Shown here: one piece after another, positions 15,426 to 25,630 of the stretch
Layout: every line of letters begins with the position of its first letter
How positions within the stretch are numbered: the first letter of the stretch is position 1
Origin: Comamonas sp. JUb58
Lineage (GTDB): Bacteria; Pseudomonadota; Gammaproteobacteria; Burkholderiales; Burkholderiaceae_C
Direction: 5' to 3'
DNA length: 64,000 nt
NCBI RefSeq assembly: GCF_004364775.1
Contig: NZ_SOAL01000025.1
Location: 18,196 to 82,195 of the forward strand
Translations under genes and position numbers: made by a program
The notes under the pieces: model-generated
What the model was told of the DNA's origin: nothing
Database searches by the model: none
What the model saw: the letters and a program-made list of their open reading frames with translations, nothing else

Positions 15426-17516
15426 TTAGACCCGTTGGCGGCGCGCAGACAGGCGCCGGGCGCCCAAGCCTGCCGTCAGCAGACCCAGCAGCAGCACGCT
15501 CCAGATCTGCAAGCTGGGCACTGGGGTGGGGTTGCCGGGCACTTCGGCCGCCGTGGTGGTGACCGTGGCCGAGGCCGTGCAAGGCAGTGCGCTGCCGCCC
15601 AGGCATTGGGCGCCAGGCTCCGTGCTGCTGAGGCTGGCCTGGTTGGTCAGGCTGCTGCTGCGCGGGGCAGATGCGGCGACCTGGGCCTGGATCACATAGC
15701 TCAGGCTGGCGCCGGCGGGCAGGTTGGCCAGGGTTTCGCTCAAGGGGCCGCTGCCGGTTGCAGCCGGGCAGGTGGCACCGCTGCCCGCGCAGGTCCAGGC
15801 GCCCAGCACCACGCTGGCGGGGGCGGGGTCCGTCAACAGCGCCTGCGCAATCGGCACGGCACCGGCATTGCGTACGGTGATGGTGTAAACCATGGCGCTG
15901 CCGGGCTGCAATGCGCCGCTGGCACTGACGCTCTTGCTCAATTGCAGGACGGGGTTGGGCCACAGATCCACTGCCACCGACGCGCTGCAGGGCTTGGCCT
16001 GGGTTTGCGCCGTGGCGGGGTTGTAGCACAGCCATTCGGCATTGCTGGCCGCCACCGTGGCGGTGTTGTTGACCTGGTCCATGCGGGTGGTGATGCTGTC
16101 CACCGTGGCGACCACGGTGTAGACCAGGCTGGCACTGGCGCGCATGCTGGCGATGGTCTGGCTCAGTACACCAGCGGCTGCGAGACTGCCGCTGGCTTGG
16201 GGGCAGACGGCCAGGCTGCCGACGGGTGATTGGCAGCTCCAGGTGGCCGAGGCAAAGCCGGCGGGCAGGGGGTCAGACAGGACCACGCCCGTCAGCTCGG
16301 CTGCCCCTTCGTTCTTGACGGTGATGCTGTAAGTGGCGGTTTGCCCGGGGTGGAGTGGGGCGGTGGCGTCTACGGTTTTGACCACGCTGAGCAAGGGGCT
16401 GGTGGCCACCGATGCGGAAGCGCTGCAAGGGGTGGGAAAGCCGTCACGTGCATCGCAGCTGAGGGTGCTGCTGGCAGGCGGCAGGATGGTGGCGGTATTG
16501 GTGATGACCGTGGCGCCTGTAGGCAGCGGATTGCTGAAGCGCGAGTTGACACGGAACACCAGGGCGCTACCAGCGGGCAGGGTCGGCAAGACGGCATCGA
16601 GCGGAAAGCTGCCGGTGGCTGGAGTGGGGCAGACGGCTGCGCTGCCTGCGGGGCGGCTGCAGCTCCAGCTGCTGGCGGCGGTTTGCAGGCCGTCGGGCAG
16701 GGTATCTTGCAGGCGGGTGCCGCTGGCATCGCGGTTGCTAGCATTGGTGACGGTGATGTCGTAGTAGGCCAAACCATTGGCGCTGGCCAGGCCGGTGTAG
16801 GCGCTGCCATCGCTGTTGACGGCCTGCTTGGCGACCGACAGCGGTGGCGAGCAGGAAGCGGTGCCGCTGGACTGCACCAGCAGGCCCGAAGGATCACCCT
16901 GGTTGCCGACGACTACATACAGGGTGTTGGCACCGGTTTTAAAACCATTATTGAGCAGTACGGGCACATTACCGCCAGCGCCAAAACCACCCACCCCTGC
17001 AATGGCGCCGTTGTTGGTGTAATCAAATACCGCGTCATTGACGAAAATGCGCTTGACCTGGTTATCTACATACAGGCTCAGGCTGAGATTAAAACTGCTG
17101 GGATCGACGGCCGGGTCCAAATTGAAATCATATTTGTAGACATAATAATCCCGGCCATATTGCACCCCAATCCATTCGGCATTGCCAAAGGGCGATTCCA
17201 CCCAGGCGCCATTGCCGGCACCCGGGCGGTCCACCGGCCCCTGGGCGTAAGACAGGCCAGCGGCCGCCGCCGTGGTCGTTATATCGCCCAGGGCCGCGGC
17301 AATCGACCAATGGGCATCCTGGCTGCCAATCGCCAGCTTGGGGCTGTTGATGCTGTAGCCATTGCTGCCGTCAATACCGGTGTTGAAAATTGCGGGATCG
17401 GTATTGCAGGATACGACGGGCGCTGTTTGGGCCTGCACCACCATGGGTTGTAGAAGTGCCGCCACCGCACATCCCAGGCCCAGATAATGGGCCAGAGATA
17501 CTCTGATGCCTTTCAT
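15426..17516 (-). CDS. Secreted DUF11-repeat protein with IPTL/PEP-CTERM-like sorting tail
   Basis: A 696-residue surface or secreted protein. It has a signal peptide (residues 1-30, ending VVQAQ), an N-terminal region to about 222 resembling a carbohydrate-binding-like beta domain (WVESPFGNAEWIGVQYGRDYY), and three DUF11-type repeats at about 226-372, 376-515 and 523-650. The repeats share YxITVxN and an xDPLPxG-like segment, each with Cys pairs. The C-terminal 37 residues are a P-S-L motif, one hydrophobic helix (WSVLLLGLLTAGLGA) and Arg-rich end, as in proteins sorted by exosortase-like systems. No transport or iron motif is visible. The start region is less GC-rich than its neighbours. 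A 13-bp hairpin terminator follows. Confidence 0.82.
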   Translation of the reverse strand: MKGIRVSLAHYLGLGCAVAALLQPMVVQAQTAPVVSCNTDPAIFNTGIDGSNGYSINSPKLAIGSQDAHWSIAAALGDITTTAAAAGLSYAQGPVDRPGAGNGAWVESPFGNAEWIGVQYGRDYYVYKYDFNLDPAVDPSSFNLSLSLYVDNQVKRIFVNDAVFDYTNNGAIAGVGGFGAGGNVPVLLNNGFKTGANTLYVVVGNQGDPSGLLVQSSGTASCSPPLSVAKQAVNSDGSAYTGLASANGLAYYDITVTNASNRDASGTRLQDTLPDGLQTAASSWSCSRPAGSAAVCPTPATGSFPLDAVLPTLPAGSALVFRVNSRFSNPLPTGATVITNTATILPPASSTLSCDARDGFPTPCSASASVATSPLLSVVKTVDATAPLHPGQTATYSITVKNEGAAELTGVVLSDPLPAGFASATWSCQSPVGSLAVCPQASGSLAAAGVLSQTIASMRASASLVYTVVATVDSITTRMDQVNNTATVAASNAEWLCYNPATAQTQAKPCSASVAVDLWPNPVLQLSKSVSASGALQPGSAMVYTITVRNAGAVPIAQALLTDPAPASVVLGAWTCAGSGATCPAATGSGPLSETLANLPAGASLSYVIQAQVAASAPRSSSLTNQASLSSTEPGAQCLGGSALPCTASATVTTTAAEVPGNPTPVPSLQIWSVLLLGLLTAGLGARRLSARRQRV

Positions 17517-17594
17517 GCTATTCCAATCTTAAATAAGTTTATTTGATTTGAATATGCATATTAATAGGATTGGTGCAGCTTGGGAGGCTGGCAA

Positions 17595-17628
17595 TGTCAA
17601 ACGTCTTCAGGCCTGCTGGCGTTTGACA
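17595..17628. repeat. Inverted repeat TGTCAAACG-16-CGTTTGACA
   Basis: Two perfect 9-bp arms with a 16-bp spacer, about 80 bp upstream of the DUF11 gene start. It could be an operator or an RNA hairpin; no T-tract follows on either strand. Confidence 0.4.
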
Positions 17629-17748
17629 ATGTTTATGAAACTGAGAATCAGAGTCGCTCTCAATAGGCGGGGCTGGCTTGTTGCAAATCAAGGGGCGTGC
17701 CGCAACCAGGTGGGCGGCTTCAAGAAGAGGGGATGGGGCAGACGCAGC

Positions 17749-17891
17749 GCCTTGCCTGAGGGATGCATGCCCATTGCCTCCGATGCCAGCCAGGGTGACT
17801 TGTTCGATTCGAACACCTACAGCCTGGGCGCAAGATCGGGTTTCGCATCGATGGCAACCAGCGCATCCAGCTGGCGGCCAACCGCGACTGC
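17749..17891 (+). pseudogene. Possible decayed fragment of a TonB-dependent receptor
   Basis: Frame 1 reads ALPEGCMPIASDASQGDLFD, then SNTYSLG, to about 17830. A second frame (from 17832) continues KIGFRIDGNQRIQLAANRD. Joined, these resemble a barrel segment of TonB siderophore receptors (GxFDSxTYSLGGKxGFxIDxxQRIQLxA). The break fits loss of one G in GGCG(G)CAAG near 17829. No start, signal peptide or C-terminal barrel is present, so it would be a small relic. The match is from family memory, not a search. Confidence 0.4.
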
Positions 17892-18068
17892 ATTCGCGGC
17901 CTGGAGCTGATCGCTGACCATGGCTCCACTGCATGCCTCCGCTGTAGCTTGCGTGGCCTGCGTGGCCTGCGGCAAGAACGACAGCCGCTTGCCGGCAGCC
18001 GGTGCGACCTTGACGGCGAGCTATACGCACCACTGGTGATCTCGGCGCGGATCAGAGGCGCTGCGACC

Positions 18069-18605
18069 TTAGCCGTCGCTGCGGCCTCTGAACCACAGCC
18101 AAACCACCGCCAGCACGCAGATGCTGACGCCAATCAGGCTGACAAAGCCAGCAATGCGGGTATCGCTGGCCAGCAGGTTCCAGCGGCTGAAGATTTCTGT
18201 CCAGTCATGCTCGCCACCGCCCACCAAGGGCAGTTGCTGGCTGCGGGCATCCTTCATATAGCGTGCAACATTCAGCAGACTGGCCCCCAGCCACAGCCAG
18301 GCTGCGGCAAAGCCCAGGCTCTGGCGCTGGCGCCAAAAGTGCTGCACAAACAACAGCGGAAACAGCAGCTGGAAGAGGGTGCCGCCATACACCGCCAGGC
18401 GGTCGGAGAAGATGCCCACGATGGGATGCCCTGCCTCATGGATGGCCAGGTTGGCATGGTCCAGCAAAAACACCCATTGCTCTGCCGTCCACAGGTGCTG
18501 CGCCAACACATACAAGGCCGCCAAGCCCACGACGACCGTTGACCCTAAACTGGCGCCTTGCCAGTCCTCAGCGTTGATCTCCTGCCAATGCTCTCTCAGC
18601 GACAT
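18069..18605 (-). CDS. Small integral membrane protein with HEAGH motif (M50-like)
   Basis: A 178-residue protein with about four to five TM segments. The sequence LAIHEAGHPIVG near residues 53-64 has the HExxH zinc-protease signature, embedded next to hydrophobic helices as in site-2-protease-like M50 proteins. A second conserved-looking stretch, LPLVGGGEHDWTEIF near residues 124-138, could supply another ligand. No classical NPDG/LDG motif is visible, so proteolytic activity is unproven. It seems to be a stand-alone gene with its start at ATG 18605 and no strong Shine-Dalgarno. Confidence 0.7.
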   Translation of the reverse strand: MSLREHWQEINAEDWQGASLGSTVVVGLAALYVLAQHLWTAEQWVFLLDHANLAIHEAGHPIVGIFSDRLAVYGGTLFQLLFPLLFVQHFWRQRQSLGFAAAWLWLGASLLNVARYMKDARSQQLPLVGGGEHDWTEIFSRWNLLASDTRIAGFVSLIGVSICVLAVVWLWFRGRSDG

Positions 18606-18807
18606 GGCTTGTGCTCCCGGTGTGCTTGACTGCAGAGCAGTGTAGTGGCCGGCGTTGCGCCCGGGCGCAGCGGTTGGTGTGCCAGTACAACAGGCTGAGG
18701 GGGAGGGCGCCCGGGGCAGCCAAGGATCTCACTGCACTGGCATACCCTGGGCGCTGCCAGGTCGGCTCTGGCCCGTGTCAGGGTTGGGAGGGGCCATGCT
18801 GCCAATA

Positions 18808-18839
18808 AAAAAACCAAGTGACAGCAATCACTTGGTTTG
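18808..18839 (-). terminator. Rho-independent terminator of tRNA-Ser
   Basis: Minus-strand stem AAACCAAGTGA / TCACTTGGTTT (11 bp, loop of 6) followed by a run of seven T, directly downstream of the tRNA gene. Confidence 0.9.
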
Positions 18840-18845
18840 TATTTC

Positions 18846-18933
18846 TGGCGGAAGCTCAGGGATTCGAACCCTGGAACCCTTTCGGGTTGCCGGTTTTCAA
18901 GACCGGTGCAATCGACCACTCTGCCAAACTTCC
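18846..18933 (-). tRNA. tRNA-Ser (anticodon UGA)
   Basis: An 88-nt tRNA with CCA encoded. The acceptor stem pairs GGAAGTT with AGCTTCC, the anticodon loop CTTGAAA holds TGA (18899-18897 on the minus strand), a long class II variable arm (AACCC-GAAA-GGGTT) and the T-loop GGTTCGAATCC are present. These features are diagnostic of tRNA-Ser. Confidence 0.97.
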
Positions 18934-19001
18934 TGGAGGCTGCTGGGCGGAGTGGTCGCCTGGCAGCAGCAGGGATTGTATGCGAATTCCGGCCCGCAGC
19001 C

Positions 19002-20660
19002 TCAGTGGCGGGCGGGTTCGGGATCGTCTTTGAGGCGGCTGTGGGCCAGCGCGCCGGCCGCTTCCAGGATCGGGTAGGCGACCGAGCACAGCAGCGAATT
19101 GATGCGCTTCAAGTCGCTGATCAGGTCGATGTGCAGCGAACTGGTCTCGATGCTGGGCACGGTGTTGTGGGAGAGGCGCTCCAGGTGCGAGGCCGAATAG
19201 GCCAGCTCCAGGTCGCGGAAGCGCGCTTTTTCTTCCAGCAGCTTTTGCGCATCGCGCACATTGCCCGAGAGGAACACGCTCATCGCCAGGCGCAGGTTGT
19301 CCAGCAGGTGGGCATGCAGCTCGTTGATTTCTTCCATCCCCTGCTTGCTGAACTGGCGGCGCTTCTTGATCTTCTTGTTTTCGACGTCGGTGAGCACGCG
19401 CTCGATGATGTCGCCGATCTGCTCCATGTTGATGGTGAAGTTGATCACTTCGGTCCAGCGCTGGCTCTCGCGTTCGTCCAGTTCGGCGCGCGAGATCTTG
19501 GTCATGTAGTACTTGATGGCCGAGTACAGCTCATCGACCGTGTCGTCGAGCTTGCGCAGGTCCTGCGACAGCTGCTGGTTGTCGGTCTGCACGACATTGT
19601 GCAGGCCGATCAGCATGGACTCGACCACATCGGCCTGATGCAGCGCCTCACGCGCAGCGCAGGAGATGGCCAGCGAAGGGGTCGACAAGGCCGAGGCATC
19701 GAGGTGGCGCGGGCGTTGCGGGCCCTTGTGCGCTTCTTCCTTGGGCAGGAGCTTGCGCATCCAGTCGCCGATCACGCCGGTGAACCAGATAAAGCCCAGG
19801 GTGTTGAGGATGTTGAAGGCCAGGTGGAACAGCACCGCCGAGCGGCCCGCATCGTTGATGTAGGGCATCGCATGGGTGACCCAGAGACCGACGAAAGGCG
19901 AGACGATGGCCACGCCCATGATCTTGAAGATCAGGTTGCCGATGGTGACCTGGCGCACTTCGATGCTGGACTTGGCCGTTTGCAGTACGGCGAGCACACC
20001 GCTGCCCAGGTTGGCACCCAGCACCAGGCCCAGGGCCATGTCGCCGGTGATGGCGCCCGACGCGGCCATGGCGGCGATCAGCAGCACGATGGCCAGGCTG
20101 GAGTAGGCGATGATGGCCAGGATGGCGCCCAGCAGCAGCTCCATGAAGAAGTCGCTCTTGACGCTGACCAGCAGGGTGCGCACGGCGTCGGAGGCGAGCA
20201 GGGGCTCGGTGGCCTCCACGATCAGGCGCAGCGCCAGCAGCATCAGGCCCAGGCCGATAAAGACGCGGCCCACGCGGCCGGGTGTGGAATCCTGCTTGGA
20301 GATGAACAGCACGACGCCCGAGAAAATCAGCAACGGCGAGAGCCAGGAGAGGTCGGTCGAGAACAGCACCGCCATCAAGGCGGTGCCCACGTCGGCGCCG
20401 CGCATCACCGACAAGGCGGCGGTGAGCGGTATCAGGCCCTGGCCGACGAAGGACGCGGTCATCAGGGAGGTGGCGCTGCTGGACTGGACGAGGGCCGTGA
20501 CCCCGATGCCCGAGAGCATCGCGGTAAAACGGTTGCTCATACTGCGCGCCAGCAGGTTGCGGAGGTTGGCGCCAAAGACGCGCAGCACCCCTGTGCGCAC
20601 CATATGAGAGCCCCAAACCAGCAACGCAATGGCGGCAAGAAGATTGAGCAAGTGTTTCAT
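19002..20660 (-). CDS. Na+/phosphate cotransporter family protein with PhoU-like C-terminus
   Basis: A 552-residue membrane protein of the NptA/PNaS family. The N-terminal half carries two Na/Pi-cotransporter repeats: the QSSSAT motif ([18 protein letters not shown]) near residue 57, and the second repeat around [18 protein letters not shown]. From about residue 330 a helical PhoU-like domain follows ([22 protein letters not shown]). It probably moves phosphate with sodium across the inner membrane. It lies as a single gene upstream of tRNA-Ser on the same strand. Confidence 0.9.
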   Translation of the reverse strand: MKHLLNLLAAIALLVWGSHMVRTGVLRVFGANLRNLLARSMSNRFTAMLSGIGVTALVQSSSATSLMTASFVGQGLIPLTAALSVMRGADVGTALMAVLFSTDLSWLSPLLIFSGVVLFISKQDSTPGRVGRVFIGLGLMLLALRLIVEATEPLLASDAVRTLLVSVKSDFFMELLLGAILAIIAYSSLAIVLLIAAMAASGAITGDMALGLVLGANLGSGVLAVLQTAKSSIEVRQVTIGNLIFKIMGVAIVSPFVGLWVTHAMPYINDAGRSAVLFHLAFNILNTLGFIWFTGVIGDWMRKLLPKEEAHKGPQRPRHLDASALSTPSLAISCAAREALHQADVVESMLIGLHNVVQTDNQQLSQDLRKLDDTVDELYSAIKYYMTKISRAELDERESQRWTEVINFTINMEQIGDIIERVLTDVENKKIKKRRQFSKQGMEEINELHAHLLDNLRLAMSVFLSGNVRDAQKLLEEKARFRDLELAYSASHLERLSHNTVPSIETSSLHIDLISDLKRINSLLCSVAYPILEAAGALAHSRLKDDPEPARH

Positions 20661-20794
20661 AAGGCGAACCGGACACTATACCCCTGATACGCGCGCCGCG
20701 CTGTAGGGCGAATGCCATTGTGTCTCTTTTTATGCAGGCCAGGCGCTGGTTTGCGCCTGGCAGGGCGGGTTTGGGCGAAGGGTGAACAATGGAT

Positions 20795-20828
20795 AAAAAA
20801 CACCGCCGTCGTGGTGCGAGGGCGGTGT
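20795..20828 (-). terminator. Terminator of the ribF/ileS/lspA gene set
   Basis: Minus-strand stem ACACCGCC / GGCGGTGT with a 13-bp loop, followed by TTTTTTATCC, 36 bp past the lspA stop. Confidence 0.85.
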
Positions 20829-20863
20829 CTGGGTGTTGCCTATAAAGGCGTTCAACAGCCTGA

Positions 20864-21382
20864 TCAGCTTTTCTCGCCCCGGCGCATGCGCAGCAGCTCG
20901 TCCAGAATCAGCAGGAACGCGCCCAGGCAGATGGCCGAATCGGCCAGGTTGAAGGCCGGAAAGTGGCTGCCCATCCAATGGAAGTCGAGCATGTCGACCA
21001 CATAGCCGTGGCGCATGCGGTCCACCACATTGCCGATGGCGCCGCCCATGATGCAGGTAAGCGCCAGGCAGAACAGGGACTTGTGGCTGTGGCGGTAGAG
21101 CTGCCAGACGATGACGGCGGTGACCACCACGCCAATACCGGTGAACAGCCAGCGCTGCCAGCCGCCGGCGCTGGCCAGGAAGGAGAAGGCCGCGCCGGGG
21201 TTGTGCGCCCGGACGATGTTGAAGAAGCCGGTGATGGTGGTGTACTCGCCCAGCTGGTAGTGGGCCAGGATCCATTCCTTGCTCCACTGGTCCAGCCAGA
21301 AAATCACCGCAGCAATCACCAGCCACAGCACAAACCGGCCTTTGCCGGCGCTGCCCAGCACAGGGGTGGCGGCGGCGTTCAT
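20864..21382 (-). CDS. lspA: Lipoprotein signal peptidase (signal peptidase II)
   Basis: A 172-residue inner-membrane aspartic protease that cleaves prolipoprotein signal peptides after diacylglyceryl transfer. Four TM segments are visible. The catalytic aspartates are D121 in [16 protein letters not shown] and D148 in [11 protein letters not shown], and the family NPGAAFSFL box is at 61-69. It overlaps the ileS stop by 1 bp (TGATG), the classical ileS-lspA arrangement, so it is translationally coupled to ileS. Confidence 0.97.
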   Translation of the reverse strand: MNAAATPVLGSAGKGRFVLWLVIAAVIFWLDQWSKEWILAHYQLGEYTTITGFFNIVRAHNPGAAFSFLASAGGWQRWLFTGIGVVVTAVIVWQLYRHSHKSLFCLALTCIMGGAIGNVVDRMRHGYVVDMLDFHWMGSHFPAFNLADSAICLGAFLLILDELLRMRRGEKS

Positions 21383-24237
21383 CAGGCCATCAGACGGGTT
21401 TCACCCGCGCCATGGAGGTTGCTGTCGCAGCGGCCGCACAGGGTCGGGTGGGCAGGGTTCTGGCCCACATCGTCGCGGTAGTGCCAGCAGCGCTCGCACT
21501 TGGCCTTGTCCGATGGGTTGACGGCCACGCTGAGCGCATCACCGGCGGCCACCGTAGCGGCCGAGGTGATCAGCACAAACTTGAGGTCGTCAGCCAGGGT
21601 CTGCAGCAGCGCCAGGTCTTCCGGCTGGGCGCTGATGGCCACTTCGGCCTGCAGCGATGCACCCACCTTGCCATCGGCACGCAGGGTTTCGATGTCCTTG
21701 TTGACGACATCGCGGATCTCGCGGATGCGCGCCCACTTGGCCAGCAGGGCCTCGTCGCCAGCGGGCAGGTCGCAGAACTTCTCCAGGAAGATGGTCTCGC
21801 TGTTGCCAACGATCTTCCAGGCCTCTTCGGCGGTGAAGGACAGGAAGGGCGCCATCCAGCGCAGCATGGCCTGTGTGATCTGGTGAAGCGCGGTCTGGGC
21901 CGAGCGGCGTGCCAGGCTGCCTTCGGCGCTGGTGTAGAGGCGGTCCTTGAGGACGTCCAGGTAGAAGCCGCCCAGGTCCTCGGAGCAGAACAGCTGCAGC
22001 TTGGCCACCACGGGGTGGAACTCATAGACCTTGTAGTGCGCCAGCAGCTCGGCCTGGAACTGTGCCGAGCGGGCCAGCGCCCAGCGGTCGATCTCCAGCA
22101 TGTCTTCGTAGGCGACCGCATCCTTGGCCACAACAAAGTCGCTGATGTTGGCCATCAGGAAGCGCAGGGTGTTGCGGATGCGGCGGTAGGCATCCACCAC
22201 GCGGGCGAGGATCTTGTCGTCGATGCCAAGGTCGCCCGAGTAGTCGGTCGAGGCCACCCACAGGCGGATGATCTCGGCGCCCATCTTGTTGCTCACATCC
22301 TGCGGCGCGACGGTGTTGCCCACGGACTTGGACATCTTCTTGCCCTGGCCGTCCACGGTGAAGCCGTGGGTCAGCAGGCCCTTGTAGGGCGCGCGGCCAA
22401 AGATGGCCGAGGCCAGCAGCAAGGAGCTGTGGAACCAGCCACGGTGCTGGTCATGGCCTTCCAGGTACAGGTCGGCCTCGGGGCCGCTGTCGTGGTGGTG
22501 CTCAGGGTGGGTGCCGCGCAGCACATGCCAGAAGGTCGAGCCCGAATCGAACCAGACTTCCAGGATGTCGGTGCTCTTGGTGTAGAGCTTGGCTTCTTCA
22601 GCGCCCAGGATCTCTTCACCGGTCACCCGGCTCCAGGCCTCGATGCCGCCTTCTGCGACGATCTCGACGGCCTGGTCCAGGATCTCCATCGTGCGGGGGT
22701 GCAGTGCGCCCGTGTCCACATGCAGGAAGAAGGGGATGGGCACGCCCCAGCTGCGCTGGCGCGAGATGCACCAGTCCGGCCGGCCGGCGATCATCGCGCG
22801 CAGGCGCTCCTGGCCGTTTTCCGGGTAGAAGCTGGTGTGCTCGATCGCGTCCAGCGCGATCTGGCGCAGGGTCTGGGCCGGCTTTTGGGCCGGGTCGGTG
22901 AACACGCCTTCGCCTTCGTCCATGCGGATGAACCACTGGGCGGCGGCGCGGTAGATCACCGGCGTCTTGTGGCGCCAGCAATGCGGGTAGCTGTGGGTGA
23001 TGGTCTTGGTGTCCATCAGGCGGCCGGCAACTTTGAGCGCGTCCAGGATGACGGGCACAGCCTTCCAGATGTGCTGGCCACCAAACAGCGGCAGCTCGGG
23101 CTCATAGACGCCATTGCCCTGCACCGGGTTGAGGATGTCCTTGTAGTCCATGCCATTGCTGACGCAGGAGTTGAAGTCATCCAGACCGTAGGCGGGCGCG
23201 GAGTGCACGATACCGGTACCGTCGTCGGCCGTGGCGTAGTCAGCCAAGTAGACGGGCGAGATACGGTCATAACCCTTGTCCACATGGGCCAGCGGGTGCT
23301 TGAAGGGCATGTGGTCCAGCACCTTGCCGGGGGCCGATGCGATCACCTTGCCTTCGATGCCCCAGCGCTCCATGCACTTGTCCACCAGCGCGCTGGCCAG
23401 CACCAGCAGGCCGCGCTCGGTATCGACCAGGCTGTATTCCAGGTCGGGGTTGACGTTCAGGGCCTGGTTGGCCGGGATGGTCCAGGCGGTGGTCGTCCAG
23501 ATGACGATGAAGGCTTGCTTGTCCAGCTTGGCCAGGCCAAAGGCGGCTGCCAGCTTGGCCGGATCGGCCGCCGGGAACATCACATCCAGGGTCTGACTTT
23601 GCTTGTCGGCGTATTCGATCTCGAACTCGGCCAGCGACGAGGCGCAGTCAAAGCACCAGTAGACGGGCTTCAGCCCGCGGTAGACAAAGCCACGCTCCAT
23701 GACCTTCTTGAGTGCGCGCAGCTCGCCCGCCTCGTTGGCATAGTTCATGGTCTTGTAGGGGTGGTCCCAGTCGCCCAGCACGCCCAGGCGCTTGAAATCC
23801 GCCATCTGCTGGCCGATCTGCTCGGTGGCGAAGGCACGGCTCTTGGCCTGCATCTCGTCGCGGGGCAGGTTGCGGCCATGCAGTTTTTCGATCGCGTTCT
23901 CGATCGGCAGGCCGTGGCAGTCCCAGCCTGGCGCGTACAGCGCGTCATAGCCTTCCAGCTGGCGGCTCTTGACGATCATGTCCTTGAGGATCTTGTTGAC
24001 GGCGTGGCCGATGTGGATCTTGCCGTTGGCGTAGGGTGGGCCGTCGTGCAGGATGAACTTGGGCGCACCGCTGCGGGCATCACGTAGGCGCTTGTAGATG
24101 CCTTGGTCCTCCCACTCCTTGACCCAGCCCGGCTCGCGCTTGGGCAGATCGCCGCGCATCGGAAACGGGGTGTCGGGCATGTTCAAGGTGGCGCGGTACG
24201 CAGAGGCCTTTTCTGCGGGGGACGATTTGTCGGACAT
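21382..24237 (-). CDS. ileS: Isoleucyl-tRNA synthetase
   Basis: A 951-residue class I synthetase charging tRNA-Ile. The HIGH motif is at residues 75-78 ([18 protein letters not shown]), KMSKS near residue 633 ([12 protein letters not shown]), the editing domain lies between, and a C-terminal zinc site shows [12 protein letters not shown] then CGRCDSN. The start at 24237 ([10 protein letters not shown]) has GAAGG about 6 bp upstream; a 44-residue in-frame upstream extension has no family resemblance. It lies downstream of ribF. Confidence 0.97.
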   Translation of the reverse strand: MSDKSSPAEKASAYRATLNMPDTPFPMRGDLPKREPGWVKEWEDQGIYKRLRDARSGAPKFILHDGPPYANGKIHIGHAVNKILKDMIVKSRQLEGYDALYAPGWDCHGLPIENAIEKLHGRNLPRDEMQAKSRAFATEQIGQQMADFKRLGVLGDWDHPYKTMNYANEAGELRALKKVMERGFVYRGLKPVYWCFDCASSLAEFEIEYADKQSQTLDVMFPAADPAKLAAAFGLAKLDKQAFIVIWTTTAWTIPANQALNVNPDLEYSLVDTERGLLVLASALVDKCMERWGIEGKVIASAPGKVLDHMPFKHPLAHVDKGYDRISPVYLADYATADDGTGIVHSAPAYGLDDFNSCVSNGMDYKDILNPVQGNGVYEPELPLFGGQHIWKAVPVILDALKVAGRLMDTKTITHSYPHCWRHKTPVIYRAAAQWFIRMDEGEGVFTDPAQKPAQTLRQIALDAIEHTSFYPENGQERLRAMIAGRPDWCISRQRSWGVPIPFFLHVDTGALHPRTMEILDQAVEIVAEGGIEAWSRVTGEEILGAEEAKLYTKSTDILEVWFDSGSTFWHVLRGTHPEHHHDSGPEADLYLEGHDQHRGWFHSSLLLASAIFGRAPYKGLLTHGFTVDGQGKKMSKSVGNTVAPQDVSNKMGAEIIRLWVASTDYSGDLGIDDKILARVVDAYRRIRNTLRFLMANISDFVVAKDAVAYEDMLEIDRWALARSAQFQAELLAHYKVYEFHPVVAKLQLFCSEDLGGFYLDVLKDRLYTSAEGSLARRSAQTALHQITQAMLRWMAPFLSFTAEEAWKIVGNSETIFLEKFCDLPAGDEALLAKWARIREIRDVVNKDIETLRADGKVGASLQAEVAISAQPEDLALLQTLADDLKFVLITSAATVAAGDALSVAVNPSDKAKCERCWHYRDDVGQNPAHPTLCGRCDSNLHGAGETRLMA

Positions 24238-24387
24238 AAATACCTTCAAAGCAAAACATGGTCCTGATCCGGGCGGGGTGATCATGCCGGTCAGTGGAAA
24301 AATGTATAGCGCAGAAGTGTTGTCTGACGTGCACCGTGGTGCAGGCGAGTGCTGACTTCTGCGCGGCACGGCGCAGTCAGGTCAGCG

Positions 24388-25428
24388 TCAAATTCGGTCG
24401 CGCGTGGTCTGGCGACGGGTTTCAGCGTGGCTGGCCGTATGGAAGAAGGCACGGGCATCCGCGCAGTCTTTGGCAATCCCTGTGGTCAGGGCTTCCAGAC
24501 TGTCGTATTTGAGCTCGTCGTGCAGTTTGTGTAGGAGTTCCACTCGGATGATTTTACCGTATGCCCCGTCACCACCCAGTTCAGCGGGCCATTGCAGGCA
24601 GTGGGTCTCCAGCAGCACGCGGCCGCCGTTGACATCATTCGGGTCCAGCGAGGGGCGCACGCCCAGGTTGGCCACGCCCGGCAAGGGCTCGGTCGACAGG
24701 CCGTGCACCAGCACGACAAAAATGCCGCTGGCCGCCGGTTTCCAGTGGTCAAAGCGCAGGTTCAGGGTGCGAAAGCCGTCACCCGCGCCCATGCGGCTTT
24801 CGGCCAGCTGGCGGCCCAGCTTGCGGCCATGCACCACATGGCCGGATATCGCATAGGGGTAGCCCAGCAACTTGGCTGCCGCCGGCATATCGCCCTGGCT
24901 GAGCGCATGGCGCACTGCCGTGCTGGAGACGCGCAGGCCATCGGACTCGTAGCTGTTCATGCGCGCCACATCAAAGCCCTGCTTGCGGCCGGCCTCGACC
25001 AGCATCGCGTAGTCGCCCGCGCGCTGGTTACCAAAGCGGAAATCATCGCCCACCAGCAGGTAGCCGGTGCCCAGGCCTTTGAGCAGCACATCGTCGATAA
25101 AGGCCTGCGGGGCTTGCGCGGCCAGGCGTGCGTTGAAGGGCAGCACAATCGTCTGGTCAATGCCGCATTGGGCGAGCTGGTCGAGCTTGTCACGCAGGGT
25201 GGAGATGCGGGCCGGCGCCAGGTCGGGCTTGTTCAGGATCTGGGCAAAGTAGTCGCGCGGATGAGGCTCAAAAGTGAGCGCGCAGCTGGCCAGGCCCCGG
25301 CGCTGCGCTTCGCTGCGCAGCAGCGCCAGCATGGCCTGGTGGCCCCGGTGCACCCCATCAAAATTGCCGATGGTCAGCGCGCAGTGCCTGGTGACCTCGG
25401 GGTGGTCAAGTCCTCTGAAGATTTTCAT
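24388..25428 (-). CDS. ribF: Bifunctional riboflavin kinase / FAD synthetase
   Basis: A 346-residue enzyme making FMN and FAD. The N-terminal nucleotidyltransferase domain opens with LTIGNFDGVHRGHQAML (GxFDGxHxGH), and ISTLRDKLDQL and YLLVGDDFRFGNQRAGDY are characteristic. The C-terminal flavokinase domain has YAISGHVVHGRKLGRQL, GVANLGVRPS and ETHCLQWPAEL. The ribF-ileS-lspA order is widespread in Proteobacteria. The last 25 residues are an extra polar tail. Confidence 0.96.
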   Translation of the reverse strand: MKIFRGLDHPEVTRHCALTIGNFDGVHRGHQAMLALLRSEAQRRGLASCALTFEPHPRDYFAQILNKPDLAPARISTLRDKLDQLAQCGIDQTIVLPFNARLAAQAPQAFIDDVLLKGLGTGYLLVGDDFRFGNQRAGDYAMLVEAGRKQGFDVARMNSYESDGLRVSSTAVRHALSQGDMPAAAKLLGYPYAISGHVVHGRKLGRQLAESRMGAGDGFRTLNLRFDHWKPAASGIFVVLVHGLSTEPLPGVANLGVRPSLDPNDVNGGRVLLETHCLQWPAELGGDGAYGKIIRVELLHKLHDELKYDSLEALTTGIAKDCADARAFFHTASHAETRRQTTRDRI

Positions 25429-25630
25429 CTTTGCTTTGTTTTTTGTAGCGGCTTGCGCTTTCGAGCCGAGCGCTGGTGTGCAATTTCACAATAAAAGTGT
25501 ATATTGACCATTATGACTTGGTGCCCGGGTCTGCGTGCAGCATGTGCGTGGGCAGTGGCATTTTTCGTGGCCAGGCGCCGCGCGGGTCGACGGTATTTCG
25601 GTTCAATTCCCAATGCGCAGGAGGCCCATT

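Larger units (their letters stand above)
17517..18068. other. 552-bp low-information intergenic region
   Basis: No convincing intact gene. The DUF11 gene promoter should lie in the A/T-rich part (17520-17575). A 9-bp inverted repeat, TGTCAAACG (17595-17603) and CGTTTGACA (17620-17628), is separated by 16 bp. Bases 17749-17891 encode a TonB-receptor-like stretch broken by a frameshift (separate entry). Open frames on both strands here lack start signals and family resemblance. Confidence 0.6.

Noticed and set aside
17539..18033. A 164-codon minus-strand frame between the DUF11 gene and the membrane protein
   Set aside because: No ribosome site, no domain; it spans the inverted repeat and the receptor-like relic on the other strand.
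18846..18933. tRNA-Ser as an integration site for a genomic island
   Set aside because: No integrase gene or duplicated tRNA 3' end is seen nearby, and both neighbours look like ordinary chromosomal genes.
21412..24087. An 891-codon plus-strand open frame
   Set aside because: Antisense to ileS, which carries HIGH, KMSKS and zinc motifs.
24238..24369. A 44-residue N-terminal extension of IleRS
   Set aside because: No similarity to the IleRS N-terminus, while [10 protein letters not shown] at 24237 has a ribosome site and matches the family length.
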